A stretch of 64,000 nucleotides of DNA. Source: Triglochin maritima (taxonomy: Eukaryota > Streptophyta > Magnoliopsida > Alismatales > Juncaginaceae). The translations under genes were made by a program, and so were the position numbers. Under the pieces are notes generated by a model. That model was given only the letters and a program-made list of their open reading frames with translations, was not told the origin of the DNA and did not search any database. The stretch spans positions 25,938,501 to 26,002,500 of the forward strand of contig OY821786.1 of assembly GCA_963682175.1 (NCBI GenBank). The letters are read 5' to 3'. Each line of letters opens with the position of its first letter. Position 1 is the first letter of the stretch. Below are positions 22,433 through 34,522 of this stretch, piece by piece.

Positions 22433-23732
22433 ATTCGAAATTTAAATTCCAAATTTAATTTCAAGAATTAATTAATTAATTTTTTTTATATTTTCGTTTT
22501 TTATATTTTTTTTGTTTTTTTTTCAAAAGGGAAACAAACAATAGAATGGGGAAAGATGAGAAAGGAATCCTAATCTAGAGAATTTAGGTGAGAAGAGAAA
22601 GAAGACTCAGATGAGAAGGGAAACCTAACTCTAAAGATAGAAAAAGGGTTGGTCAGAAAATTCCTAAGAAAGCACGGTTCAAACAATCCTAGACCTAGTG
22701 TCGCTTAGATCTAGACGACTCCTAACTGGTTAAGTCGAATTAATTCGCTTGATTCACCTCCCTCACTAATCAAACCAACTTGGCCAGGCCGTGTATAGCT
22801 AGTGGGGGCGCTTCCGACATAGTCGGTGCCAATTAGACAACCACTTCGCTTGGAAGACTTACGTCAACACAAAAACACTTTCTAGACACCAAATTAAATT
22901 CAATCGGCTTCAGGTCATAGCAAGTCAAACCAATTCTTCTCCTTAAATGAGTCCGAGTCCTTAGGGGCCAATGTCTAATTGATTTTAAATTTAAGGCTTA
23001 GGTGACACTTTAGGATTGTGATTTGTGGGCCACGGAAGGGTGATGAAATCCCCACCGTATCTTTGCCTACGGAGTTGCCCTTAAGATAGTTTAACTTAGA
23101 TCTAGCAAAGATAGTCAAACAATGGTCTTTAGAGGGGGGCAATTTCAAGGTTGTATGCAAACTAGATTATATGCTTAAATGCATTCAATAAAAAACCGTG
23201 ATACGTACCTTGCCTCCAGCACTCTTCAACAGAAATTGATTTGCAAGAATTTAGCAAGAATAATGCATACAAAACACTAAATGATGCATGCACTAAGGCC
23301 TTTCTAATTTTGCCAATTTTAGGTCAGAGTTGAATTATTACCAATTATGGAATTTTTGCCCTAACACATGCAGTTCTACTAAAAGGAAATTTTCTGAAAA
23401 TAGAAATTACGAGGAAAAGAGGCAACAAAGGTTACCTATGCAATGCTCAGTCGGGTTCACCGCCCGCTCTCGAAATTTCAGTAGCTCTACGCGTCCACCT
23501 AGAGATGAGTTGCGTCCCAGAAAAAATTGAAGCCCAGAAGCTCCTGGTGTGCGGCGATTCCGCCGCAGGTTGCTCTTAATGTGCGGCGATTCCGCCGCTC
23601 GTTTAGCTCAGACGGCGTTCAGATTTCGCCGCGCGCTCTGTTGTCTCCTGAAACACAAATCCAAATAGTTAGATCGCGCACAAGATAAACAGGATAAAAT
23701 CGAAATCAACAAAAAACAAAATCTACGTCGCC
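22433..23732 (-). other. Leader of the young gypsy element
   Basis: About 1.3 kb between primer-binding site and gag, with no gene. Two GCGGCGATTCCGCCGC palindromes lie at 23551-23566 and 23583-23598, spaced by a TTGCTCTT-containing linker as in the LTR promoter. The region near 22680-23130 shares blocks with the leader of the LTR-B element. Confidence 0.6.
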
Positions 23733-23750
23733 TCCCCGGCAATGGCGCCA
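23733..23750 (-). other. Primer-binding site, tRNA-Asp type
   Basis: On the minus strand TGGCGCCATTGCCGGGGA follows the 5' LTR after a 6-base spacer. It differs at one base from the tRNA-Asp complement seen perfectly at 9133-9150. It confirms the minus orientation. Confidence 0.87.
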
Positions 23751-23756
23751 AAAACT

Positions 23757-24958
23757 TGATGAGAATTTTATTTATACCGCAAGTGCACGGTGTCAATGAA
23801 GACGTGGCAAATACGGGTCGAACACAAGGAGGGAGAGATATTGTTATTTTTTTTGATTTTCGATTAGAGAGAGAGAGAACAATTAAATTGGTTGGTTTTG
23901 AGATGTTTGGGTTTTAATTATCTAAAGCAAGAAACATGAACAAATAAAACTAAAACAAGAACAAAGATGGTGAATTCCGTTGGGTGGAGGTTTAGATATC
24001 GGGTTTAGATTAGAGAATTCTGAAACTTATAATAAATCATATTAGTTATAAAGCATTACATGATAAATGATTTAACATAAACTCAAGTAATCAAAACATA
24101 CTAATACAAAATTAAAATAATAACATCTTCTCTTCTCATCACCCTAAATCCGTCACCCCCACCCTTTGGAAAGAGTTAGAAACTCATAGATGGAGGGAGG
24201 GAGAAGGGGTCCTAGAGAAACTAAGAAAAGAAAATTAAAAACATAAAATAAAAGAAACAGAATTTTATTGCTAAATTATGGAACAAAAGGAAGAACTCCT
24301 CACAACATCGTTCTCGGGGCTATTTATAGCCGATACAAGGGACCTAAGCATGAAATAAGAAAGTACACGCGTCAACACGCAACCGGTAAAAATTTTAGAG
24401 CATGAATCTAATTTGGTGCGGCGGATTCGCCGCAATTTGCTCTTGAGGTGCGGCGGAATCGCCACCTTTTTGGCTCAGAATCGACCCGGATTTTTCCTGT
24501 GTGTTTATGGTATGATTTCAATGTCATTTGCGCGTCTGGATTGATTCTTGCATATCTTTGGAGATCCGAATTAATTTCTTCATATATTTGGAGATCCACA
24601 TTGATTTTTCTTTATATTTTCTCCATAATAATAAAAGCTACTCGTGATTTGCAATTAGGTCCTTGACTTTTTGCAATTAAGTCCCCGGCTACTTTTGTGC
24701 TTAAGTCCTTGTTCTTTTCGTAATTAGGTCTTGAATGCTTTTATGCTTGGATACATTTCCATTTGAAGCCCGATAAACTTGAACTTGGTCTTTATGATAG
24801 AAACAAGTCTTTTGTACGCGTTTATGCTCGGGATGTGGGTAAATTGCATTCAGGTCCCTGTATTCTGTAAATAAGACTAAACACATACCTTAGTAGCATT
24901 TATTGATGTAAAAGTAATCTAAATGAAAGACATATGATGCAATGTATGCAATGCATCA
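23757..24958 (-). repeat. 5' LTR of the young gypsy element
   Basis: 1202 bp, the transcribing copy in element orientation, with a minus-strand TATA box at 24320-24329 and palindromes at 24418-24433 and following. Outer flank GTAAT at 24959-24963. Confidence 0.93.
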
Positions 24959-24963
24959 GTAAT

Positions 24964-25494
24964 CATACGGCCCAACTCTAAATATATATCATGTCCACAC
25001 ATCTAGCCTAGGGAACCATTTGTGCAAGTTACTTAACGACATAGGTGGAAAATATTGGCAACCTTAATATCCTGAAATGATATGTTGTGTAAAGTTCATC
25101 AAGGTTCTTATTATTATTTGTGTTAATTTTTTCTCTTTTTTTATAACAACAAATTAAAACTTGTTGGTGTGTAATTCTCCCAAGGTTTGATTTGGTGCAT
25201 CATTGTCTGTGAAGACTTACACTATCATGTACACCTACCCTAACTCTCCACCTAGACCGATCCCTACCATGTTGGTGTGTGATTCTCCCAGGGTACGGTT
25301 CCGTGTATCATTGCCGGTGAGGACTTACACTATCATGTACACTTTACCCAAATCTCCTCCTAGAATACTGATCCCTACCACCCGTGTAACGGGAGCTCTG
25401 TCGATGCATCCCAAGTTAGACGACTCGATAGCATAAGGTATTAAGTCCCCCTCGGACCAACTTCCTGAATGATATAGGAGTTGTACGAGAAGAG
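24964..25494 (-). mobile_element. Old gypsy remnant, second segment
   Basis: Continues the sequence broken at 17548 and matches the reverse complement of 12640-13090. A ~110-bp block around GGACTTACACTATCATGTACAC is present twice in tandem (about 25162-25270 and 25271-25380), a local duplication not seen in the other copies. It is broken again at AAAAC by the family-Y copia. Confidence 0.65.
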
Positions 25495-25499
25495 AAAAC

Positions 25500-27931
25500 G
25501 GTAGGATTTCTTCCCTCTATGTATGTGTATATTTGAAATTTTTATACATTCACACATGATCGATTTCCATATTTTCGATAATTTTATGTATATTGTTTTA
25601 CATTTATTCTAATATCATGTAATCTACATATATATTAAAATAAATAAGAGAGTATCATACCCAAAGGTTCTCTAAAACCTTTATGAAGATCCAGAGTTGT
25701 GTTGCTCATCGAAACGTCAGTTGATTTGCCCCCAAGTGTTCACCGAACTCTAAACAAGATTAGAGTGAAAGGAGCTAGCCTATTCAATCTCTAAATCAAA
25801 CATAGAATCTAGCTAATAACTCCTCTAAAGCTCCCTGAGATTTTGATCTCCAAAAGCTCAAAAAATTAAGAGAAATTCCAATGGATTAGTGGGGAGGTTA
25901 GGGAGAGAGAATAATTTTGCATTAACTTAAACAAGTAGGGAAAGGGGACCTATTTATTGACTCTCCCAACCCCCACATCATTGGCTAACCACTAACCCAT
26001 GATCCCTTGTTTTTCTCTCCCAAAAACTAATCATAAATTGACACATAATCATCCTCAAAACCGTTTGACCATCATTGAAAAAAATCCAACCCATTATCAA
26101 CACTAATTTCTTAATAATTCTAGCAAAATCATGTCCACCGGTCAACCGACATTAACCAACCAATCGACCAATTAGCAATTAATCGAGGTTTTTGTTGGAC
26201 CATGAAACCCGACGATCGACCCATCACATGCTCCCAAAGCTACTATGATATTTTGGTTGAACAAAACACACAAACGGTCGACTGATTCTATGCAAGAAAT
26301 GACTACTGGAAGTTTTCAGTCGGACAAAATCTCAAGTCGGTCGTCTGATTGGCACCGAGAAATATTCGCAGAAGTTCCTGGTGGTTTTCGGTCGAACCAC
26401 GACTTCCACTGGTCGACCGATCCATCTCAGAAAACGTTCCTGGAATATTTCGGTTGACCAACACGTCCATCCTATCGACCGTTCTCTGATGCAACAACTA
26501 CTGTGATTTTTCGTCGACCGGTCTTTGAAAACGTTCGACCTTTTTGTCTAAATTTTTCCTTTATCAAATCTTGGATTTATCTCCAAAAAATTTGATCTTT
26601 AGGGTTTTCAGCAAATTCACAAATCATGCAATATATTATCCAATGTAATGTCATACCATTACACCCCATAATACATACATCTCATATGAATCTATTCATG
26701 ATTCTAATTATATCAATTTTCAAGACATATTGATTTTATTCATTCACCACATGTATCCCATTTCACATGAAACCCGATACATCATATGAACACAAAATCA
26801 AGCTTCTTGTTTCCTACTTCTGTGCTATGACCTATAGGATGATCCAAGCTATATTGGCAATGATATTAAACACTTAACATCACAAACTATAAGCGGTATC
26901 TAGCTACACATTATAATTACCCAAATAACATAGATGTTTTGCTCACTCGAACTAAACACGATCCATTTTGTAATATAAAGAATATCACTTGTGTCTATCC
27001 CTTGCCTCATGATATCAAGAGTATTATACAAAGTAGAAATATGTCACCTTTGTATTATTTACCCATTTCTGGATCTCTTAAGGTAATTATAAATATGTAA
27101 CATAACACAAGTCACATTGTGCACATTATAATTTTGTTTTATCAAGGGGCCCACTAATATCATCACTCAAGCTAGGAGGGGCAATGGTAATATTTGACTA
27201 ACTAACTTTTCTAGCATAAATCATGTTCAACCAACTATTGTCTTTATCACTATACTCATGGACATCTTTTGACACTAATCAAATCAAACACTTCTTCTAT
27301 GAAAAGATATAAATCCCATATCTTAGGATTCAAGACACAATGAAACATTAATGACACTTGAACACAATTCCATAATATTTCATTTGTTAGGTCTATTCAA
27401 TATATAAAAGTAACCATTTTCCTCTTTTATATATTCGTGTCATTAAAATTTTGTAGAGCTATAATACTCTTTAACCAACATGACCATCTTATCTCGGTAA
27501 TTAACGTTCCATGTCAATTATGTGAAAAGATATAAGTCTTTTATCTTAGGATTCAAGACACAGTGAAAACATTTATGACACATAACACAAATCTATAATG
27601 TTTCACTTTCTAGGTCTACTCAATATATAAAAATATCCATTTTCCTCATTTATATTTTCGTGTCATTAAATATTTGTAGAGTTACAATACTCTTTAACCA
27701 ACACGACAATCTTATCTCGGTAATTAATGTTCCATGTCAATTGACCATGACTGTGAATAACTTTTGATTTATGTAAATTATTATCTTTTAGAGCTCTACA
27801 GTAAAGGACCAAGAGCTTCTTCCTAAACACATCTAAAAGACGAATACATCAATCAAGGAACAAAATGTTTGCACATCCAATTCATAGTAATTGACATATA
27901 AAAGTAAAACTTTTATAACACATTCCTTTCA
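25500..27931 (-). repeat. 3' LTR of copia family Y
   Basis: About 2.43 kb, beginning GGTAGGATTTC (the other copy at 37812 begins TGTTGGATTTC) and ending CATTCCTTTCA. A minus-strand TATA-like box lies near 25951. Multiple GGTCGACC-related motifs lie at 26120-26530, upstream of it. The polypurine tract CAAGTGGGAGAT follows on the minus strand at 27932-27943. Confidence 0.75.
27298..27745. repeat. Tandem duplication inside the family-Y LTR
   Basis: Two direct copies of about 222 bp, each running from AAAGATATAA through ATCTTAGGATTCAAGACACA to CGGTAATTAA and a final TTCCATGTCAATT. The LTR at 37812-39882 has a single copy, so the duplication is specific to this LTR. The copies differ by several per cent. 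Confidence 0.7.
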
Positions 27932-28012
27932 ATCTCCCACTTGTTATCAAAGTTTTCTTTCACATACATACTCAATGTATAAAACAATAATAACTAGGTC
28001 AACCCTCTCAAT

Positions 28013-29058
28013 TCACTGATCAAGCCACTCCACATGGTTCTTCAGACTCATGGACTCGAAATGCATTTTGCCTTTGGCTTGGGATAAGGGTTTGCTGAAT
28101 GGATCAGTTGTGTTGTTGTTTGTGTCCACCCGTAATAAATCCACTTTGCCTTCGTCGATGAAGTCACGTGTGACAAAGTACTTGCGATCCATGTACTTCA
28201 CTTTGTGGTGTGATTTAGGATCCTTGATTTGCGCGATAGACACACTATTATCGCAAAATAGCTCTACGGGTTTCTCGCTCGAGGGATCTACTCCAAGCTC
28301 GTCAAGGAACTTCTTAATCCACACTCCTTCCTTGCTCGCTTCAGCAACAACAATTACTTCGGAACTGGTGGTTGAGTCAGTCGTAGTGGTTTGCTTCCAA
28401 CTACGCCAATCTGATTGTAGTGGTTTGCTCGCTCCACCATTCAGAAGGAAGACATATCCTGATTGTGACCTCCTATAGTCGGGATCACTCATGAAACTCA
28501 CATCTGAATAGCCCTCGGTTATTAGCTCCCTTTGTCCTCCATAAACAAGAAACTTATCTTCGGTCCGGTTAAGGTACCTGAGAATATTCTTGACCGTAGT
28601 CCAATGCTCAGGACCTACGTTGGATTGGTGACGACTTGTCACGCTTAAAGCCTATGAGACATCGGGTCTTGTGCAACTCATGGCATACATGATCGATCCT
28701 ATTTCTGAAGCATAAGGTATATCTTTCATGTACTCCACGTCTTTACGTGATTCAACACGTTGAGACTTCTTGAGTTGCACACCCATATTCATTGACACAT
28801 TGCCTTTTTGGAGTTGTTCGTGCTGAATCTTTCCAGGACTTTGTCAATGTATGTACGTTGACTTAGGTCAATGAGTCTACGAGACCTATCTCTATAATCT
28901 TGATGCCCAAGATGTATTGAGTCTCACCCATGTCTTTCATCGAAAATACAGATTTCAATGAACTTCTCTTTTTCTCCAGCAAGGGTATATGATTTCCCAT
29001 GAGGAGTATGTCATCGATATATAAGATCAAAAATACTATGAGGCTCCCACTAACCTTC
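28013..29058 (-). pseudogene. Copia reverse transcriptase palm and RNase H
   Basis: The 209-codon frame at 28013-28642 is a copia RNase H and tail: GYSDVSFMSDPDYRRSQSGYVFLLNGG, STTSSEVIVVAEASKEGVW and VELFCDNSVSIAQIKDP (longer text is split here by motif). Just upstream, in another frame, is YIDDILLMGN near 29000-29028, the reverse transcriptase catalytic motif, followed by SLKSVFSMKDMGETQYILGI. Frameshifts and a stop separate the two parts. The CACTA element interrupts the reverse transcriptase a few codons before the YIDD motif. Confidence 0.85.
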
Positions 29059-29061
29059 TTG

Positions 29062-30616
29062 CACTACTGGAAAATAGGATTTTTACGTCGGTTCTTTTGA
29101 CCATATCACGTCGGTTTTACTGTTTAATTTACCGACATCATAATCAGGAGACATAAAAGTGAAGATGATACCACATTGGTCGGAAAACCGACTTGAGATA
29201 TTCAAGAATTCACGTTGGTTCTAGGAAAACATATGTGAGATGTGAAATATGCATATTTCACGTCGGTTTTCCTAGAAGCGACGTGAATTCCTGGATATGT
29301 CATGTAAAAAACAAAGAGATAATACGTCGGTTTCTTGAAAACCGACGTATATCTTGTATATTTTACGTCGGTTGTCCAGAAACTGACGTAGTATTTGGTT
29401 GTTTTACAAAAAAAAATTAAATGTAATTGTTCTTATAATTTTTCCTCCAATAAACACATTGAGAAACACGAATCTTATCACATTCACATACACAATTACA
29501 ATAACATTCACAATCATGACCAAAAATTGAATTCGAACAGTCTTGTTTGCACATTTGGAAGTTAAAAGATGAGTAATATATAAGATAAAATCCAATTAAA
29601 AACGAGAATGTTTTAAAAAAGAGTAATTGAGAAATTAGAATTTTGGATGCTAAGCACAAACATAACTCCAAGATAACACGTGAGGAGAGAAAGATAAATT
29701 AAACTCCATCATGAGAATAAAATTATTATCTTGGTCTACATAACCTTTTTGCCTACTTTGTAAGGCCGTATGTAATAGCAGAACTAATCTTGTGACACAT
29801 CTCTTTCAACATCTATCAGTGGTTACTAATTTATAAGTTAGTAATCACCAAAGACACATTTGGAACAAAACAACAAACTGAAACAAGAAAAGTAAGAGAA
29901 CACAAACCATACGTGAGGGATGTCCTTGTCCATGTCCACACTCTCCTCAGCCCTCTTGGCCTTCCTCTTCCGATCATCTTCGTCAGCCCTCTTTCAGTAG
30001 TGAGAAAAAGCAGTTGAACTACCAAAACCCAAACTCACTTTCCCACAAAATCAAACTCCATTTCACATCACAAACACCTCTAGGACTCAACCGAAATCTA
30101 CAGCAAACAACAACAATCCTGACATCAAAGCTCATGGAATCAAAACCAAACTCCATTTGGATCATTTCACAGCACACACACGTCCAAAACAACAACCAAA
30201 GCCACATTCCTAGAGTTCACCGGAAAGCTCACCAAATCCCACGACCCGAGATGAAGGAGGAATCACCAAATCTACAGAAATCCAGACGTTGGAATTGAGT
30301 ATCCATCATAGAAGGAGGAGAAGAAGAAGTTGTGGGAGTTTGGATTGGCAGGCGTGGTCGCACGGGGCCCAGATTGGGTGGAGTTTTTGGAGTGGGATTT
30401 GCGTTGTTTTGAGATGGGAGTGAGAAGTAGATGTCAGATAGGGCTAAGTGCATATTTTAAAAAAAAGGAAAACACGTCTATTTTTTAAATACCGACGTGT
30501 TTTCTTGAATATATCACACTGGTTTTAACAAAATCGACGTGATAAGGTCATTTCACGTCGTTTTTTTTTAAATTTGACGTAAAATGTCGACGTAAAAATC
30601 CTATTTTCCAGCAGTG
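29062..30616. mobile_element. Non-autonomous CACTA transposon, copy A
   Basis: A 1555-bp element starting CACTACTGGAAAATAGGATT and ending with its inverted match AATCCTATTTTCCAGCAGTG. It is flanked by the 3-bp duplication TTG (29059-29061 and 30617-30619), as expected for CACTA elements. Subterminal repeats of the type ACGTCGGTTTT in both orientations fill 29085-29400 and 30465-30590. No transposase is present; short open frames inside have no support. It interrupts copia reverse transcriptase. Confidence 0.88.
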
Positions 30617-30619
30617 TTG

Positions 30620-32131
30620 TATATACAAGGTTCTTGCTTACTTTGGACGAAATGAATTTTTTTGACTTCCTCGTCAATGCGCTTGTTCCAACTCCTTGAT
30701 GCTTGCTTCCATCCATAAATGGATCGTTGAAGATTGCATACTTTCTAGCTATTCTTTGGATCTTCAAAAGCTTGAGTTTATTCCATGTACACATCCTCCT
30801 CCAAGTTCCCATAAGGAACGTTGTTTTGACATCCATTTTCCACACTTCATAATCATGAATGCGGCAATAGCGAGCATAATACGAATAGACTTGAACATGG
30901 CAACCGGTGAAAAAGTTTCATCATAATCAATTCCTTGAATTTGAGTGAAACCTTTTGCTACAAGCCTTGCTTTCTATTTTTTGTTAGGTTCCCATCATGT
31001 CCATCTTCCTCTTACCCATTTATTTTCAACGGCTTTCTTTCCTTAAGGAAGGTCAACCAAGTTCCATACTTGATTATTCATACATTGATTTTATTTCGGA
31101 TTCCATGGCTTTAAACCATAGTTGGGAGTCTTCTCTTTCCATTGCTTCTTGAAAGGTCGAGGGATCATTTGTATCAAGTACCATGATCTCATGAAGTCCC
31201 AAATACATATTAGGTTTCTTTCTTTCCCTCCTAGACCTTCTAAGTTCTTTTAGTTGTACGTGTACTTCTTCAACTTCTTCCACAATTTCTTGTGGAATTT
31301 GTTCATGTTCGATTCTCGAACGTACACTTGGCGGTGATGATTGAGTTTCATTCACAATTCAATGCGAGGGTATCTCACTCGTGCTTCCACTAACCAAAGG
31401 AACCTCAGTTGGGCCTTCATGATCTTGAATGTTTTCATTCATATCATGATCTTGTAGAATATCTTGAGTTTCCTCAAGCATAATTCTACTCCCACTACTT
31501 TTAATTCTTTCAAGAAATTCTTTCTCTAAGAATACGGCATATCCCTCTCGACAAACACTCGATTGGATGTTTTATGACAAAAGTAGTATCCTCTTTTGGT
31601 TGAAGTTTGGTCGACATCAATCTTTGGACGTAGGCCTCACAACCCAAAATCTTGAGAAAATGAAGCTTATGTGTTTTACCACTCCATAGCTAATAAGGCA
31701 TTTTCTCTACAGATTTGGATGGAACATTATTTAGTGTGTAAGTCGTAGCTTCTAGTGCATAACTCCAAAAATAAAGCGGCAATTCAGCTTGACTCATCAT
31801 TGATCGAGCCATGTTGAGCAATGTCCTATTTCTCCTTTCGAATACCCCATTCCATTGAGGTGTACCGGGAGGAGTGAGTTGTGGCACAATACCACACTCC
31901 TTTAGGAACGAATCAAATTCAGTATTAAGTGCTCACCTCTACGATCGGTTCGTATAGACATGACTTTTTGTTGAGTTGGTTCTCTACTTCATTCTTGAAT
32001 TGTTTGAACTTGTCGAAGGATTCACTTTTGTTTCTCATTAGATAAATATAGCCGTAACGACTATAGTCATCTGTGAATGTAATGAAATACCTAAAACCGT
32101 CTCTTGCACTTGTACTCATTGGACAACATAC
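30620..32131 (-). pseudogene. Copia integrase core and start of reverse transcriptase
   Basis: On the minus strand, 31925-32119 reads TFTDDYSRYGYIYLM, the second catalytic aspartate region of integrase. 31690-31887 reads PQWNGVFERRNRTLLNMAR, with the catalytic glutamate. 31074-31355 holds the linker and the start of RVT_2 (SRRERKKPNMYLG, EAMEREDSQLWFKAM), and 30620-30850 continues with [14 protein letters not shown]. Stops and frameshifts break it into pieces. The same region in copy B is at 56010-57060. Confidence 0.85.
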
Positions 32132-33659
32132 TGTGGGATCGTCGTGGGTCGGGTTAATCTAATCACTTTTACGCTAATCCCTAGCTAACCAAACAATAAA
32201 CGCAGCGGAAACAATTTAAAGACTAGTAGGGAAAAGGAACAAGCAAACCACAAAAGACGCGTCGATTTTTATAGAGGTTCGGCACCCCACCCGGGTCCTA
32301 GTCCTCTCTCCGCGAGCTCCGCTCGACTCCACGAGCTCCGCCTACGACTTCACTATCCGCTCCCCGTTCCAGGCCAGGAGACAACGCCTTACAACCGTCA
32401 AACTCGCGAACAACCCTCACCGAGCTTGGAATCCTCTTCTTACGATCCGAGAAGGATCACTTCGCGCTCTCACCCAAGTCTATACTTCTGTCTTGGGCTT
32501 TCACCAAGACCCTTGCTCTCTTGACAACAAAAGTAACTTGAGTGGAACTCACTCTCTAATTGAGCACACTTTGAGTAGAATGAGTAATTGATCAAGTGTG
32601 TATAGTTTAGGCTTATGGAGTGTAGAAATGGGAGCTTTGAGGATTGAGATTTCTCTCTAATGTATTGGGACAATTGGAGTTGGAGAGTTGTGTTAACAAC
32701 AGGTCTTGATCCTCTATTTAAAAGCTCCTAAGGTATTCTAGCCGTTGGGGATAGATTTGGTTGGGTTTTGTGTAAGATACACAAAGCAGAAAATCGGGCT
32801 GCAAATCTGTCCAGAACCGGTCGACCGAAACTAATAAACCGGTCGACCGTTCACTTGATTTCAAGGAGAACGGTCGAACAAATAAATATTTGGTAGGACA
32901 AACGAGCTAGAACTTAACTCTACTTAAGTGAATCGATCGAACCAAAGTATGGGGCGGTCGATCGTTAAGGGGATTCGGTTGAGACAAAGGTGCAACGGTC
33001 GAACGAAGAATGTGTCGACCGATAGCAGGGAATTTGGTTTCTTGAAAAACTGTTCAACCGGTCGACCGAAACAAGGTCGTCCTTCGACCAGTTACCGAAT
33101 GTATTTTGGGGTTAAGTTTGTTTTATACGAATACGACCGTTATAGGAATACGACAAAGAAAACGGCCATATTAAAATCCGGGATCGGTCGACCGAAAAGG
33201 TAGAACCGGTCGACCGGTAGAGTTCGGTAAAAACACTGTGGAGAGTCTGTTATAAATCGGTCGAACTGAGAACTGGTTCGGTCGACCGAGGAATTCTGGG
33301 TTTAGGTTTAAAGTGATTTTCCGACTCGGGTTTGGATGACCTAATGAAGTCCAAATGTTCTAAAACTTTGTGTGTGACTTCTCTAAGGAACCTAGTGTGT
33401 AAGTGATTGTTTTTTTAATCTTGTATGCTCAATTTACACATGTTCCTAAGACTCAAAATAAAATCAAGATTACAAGTCTTCATATAGCTTTATTACATAT
33501 CTTGACTTGATTTCCTTCCTTCCATGAGTCTTGATCACCTGTAGAGGTTAGCACATGCAATATATATGCAATGCAATATGTGTGCTACTCTACTTTACTT
33601 ATGATTAAGATTAGGTTGATTAAATCATCAAAACGAGGATTAAGGCCAAAAAGCCAACA
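32132..33659 (-). mobile_element. Solo LTR of copia family Z-like element
   Basis: 1528 bp, beginning TGTGGGATCGTCGTGG and ending AAAAAGCCAACA, related to the LTRs at 41552, 45233 and 47551 (shared GGCACCCCACCCGGGTCCTAGTCC region). It is flanked by the perfect duplication CATAC (32127-32131 and 33660-33664). It carries about a dozen GGTCGACC-like motifs at 32818-33290 and a minus-strand TATA-like box near 32714-32723. It interrupts integrase just after the HSD catalytic region. Copy B lacks it. Confidence 0.88.
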
Positions 33660-34522
33660 CATACATCGGAATGTATCAAATCCAGCAAGTTATTCGCTCT
33701 CGAACCTTTCTTCTTGAATGGCCACTTGGTCATTTTGCCCATTAGGCATGGCTCGCATGTCTGCAATGAATTAAAATCTAGTTGACAAAGAAGGTTAGCT
33801 TCTTGTAATTTCGTGATGCGTTTTTCATTTATGTGATGAAGACGATAGTCCACAAGAGTGTATCATTCATGTGAGTTGTTTTAAGCCTTTTGTTGTTGAT
33901 GTTTAGAATTTGTCTTTTATTTAATTCAAGCAAATAGAGTCCATTTCTTATGAAAGCATTTGCTTAGAAAATTCCATTCTTTGATATAGACAAGAAAGAG
34001 TTTCAAATATTTATATTAAAATTATCCATATTCAAACATGATACAGAAATAATATCCTTGCTAATCGAAGGCACATAATAGACGTTCTTTCGACATAAAT
34101 TTAAGCCATTAGACAATAGAAGCTCCACGGAACCTTGTGCAATCGCAGCGATGCTTGCACCATTTCCAACCTTCAAAATCATCTCGTTTTTTGCGAGATC
34201 CTTACTATCCGTTAGTAGCTGCACATTAGAAATTATGTGAGCACAAGATCCAGTATCAATTTCCCAATCATGGACATTGATGGCTAAATTTATTTCAATA
34301 ACAAATATACCATTAGCCTTTTTGGGGTGTTTTCACTCAATTATCACGTTGTCAAGATCCTTCTTGTAATTGGAGCAATTCGGGCGGATGTGTCCTTTTC
34401 CACCGCAGTGGTAACACTCCGTATTAGGAGTCGGAGATTTCGAAGAGTTTCCTCTCGAGGTACTCGCATGAGCCCCTCCTACTCCGCTTCCCTTCAACAC
34501 CTTTTTTGCTAATTTGCTTTTG
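33660..34522 (-). pseudogene. Copia integrase zinc finger, protease and gag zinc knuckle
   Basis: The frame at 33620-33853 carries the HHCC integrase finger (RLHHINEKRITKLQ, then TCEPCLMGK) and LLDLIHSDVC, the first catalytic aspartate. 34003-34224 is the segment after protease (ILKVGNGASIAAIAQG, YYVPSISKDIISV). Near 34240-34262 the frame reads EIDTGSCAH, the protease active site. 34385-34440 encodes the CYHCGGKGH zinc knuckle. Gag upstream of this is deleted, and the sequence passes into LTR at 34522. Copy B shows the same junction at 57908. Confidence 0.82.

Larger units (their letters stand above)
17549..24958 (-). mobile_element. Young non-autonomous gypsy element with gag-protease only
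   Basis: Complete element of 7410 bp on the minus strand. Both LTRs are 1202 bp, start TGATGAGAATTTT and end GCAATGCATCA. They are flanked by the perfect 5-bp duplication GTAAT (17544-17548 and 24959-24963). I see only two LTR mismatches, near 18100 and 18187, so the insertion is recent. The interior holds a tRNA-Asp primer-binding site, a long leader, one intact gag-protease ORF and a 3' region, but no reverse transcriptase, RNase H or integrase. It fits the TR-GAG type of non-autonomous element and would need pol from a relative. Confidence 0.92.

Noticed and set aside
28050..28478. 142-codon plus-strand frame
   Set aside because: Antisense shadow of the copia RNase H frame.
30014..30298. 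94-codon frame inside the CACTA element
   Set aside because: No domain; lies in the filler of a non-autonomous transposon and is not open in copy B.
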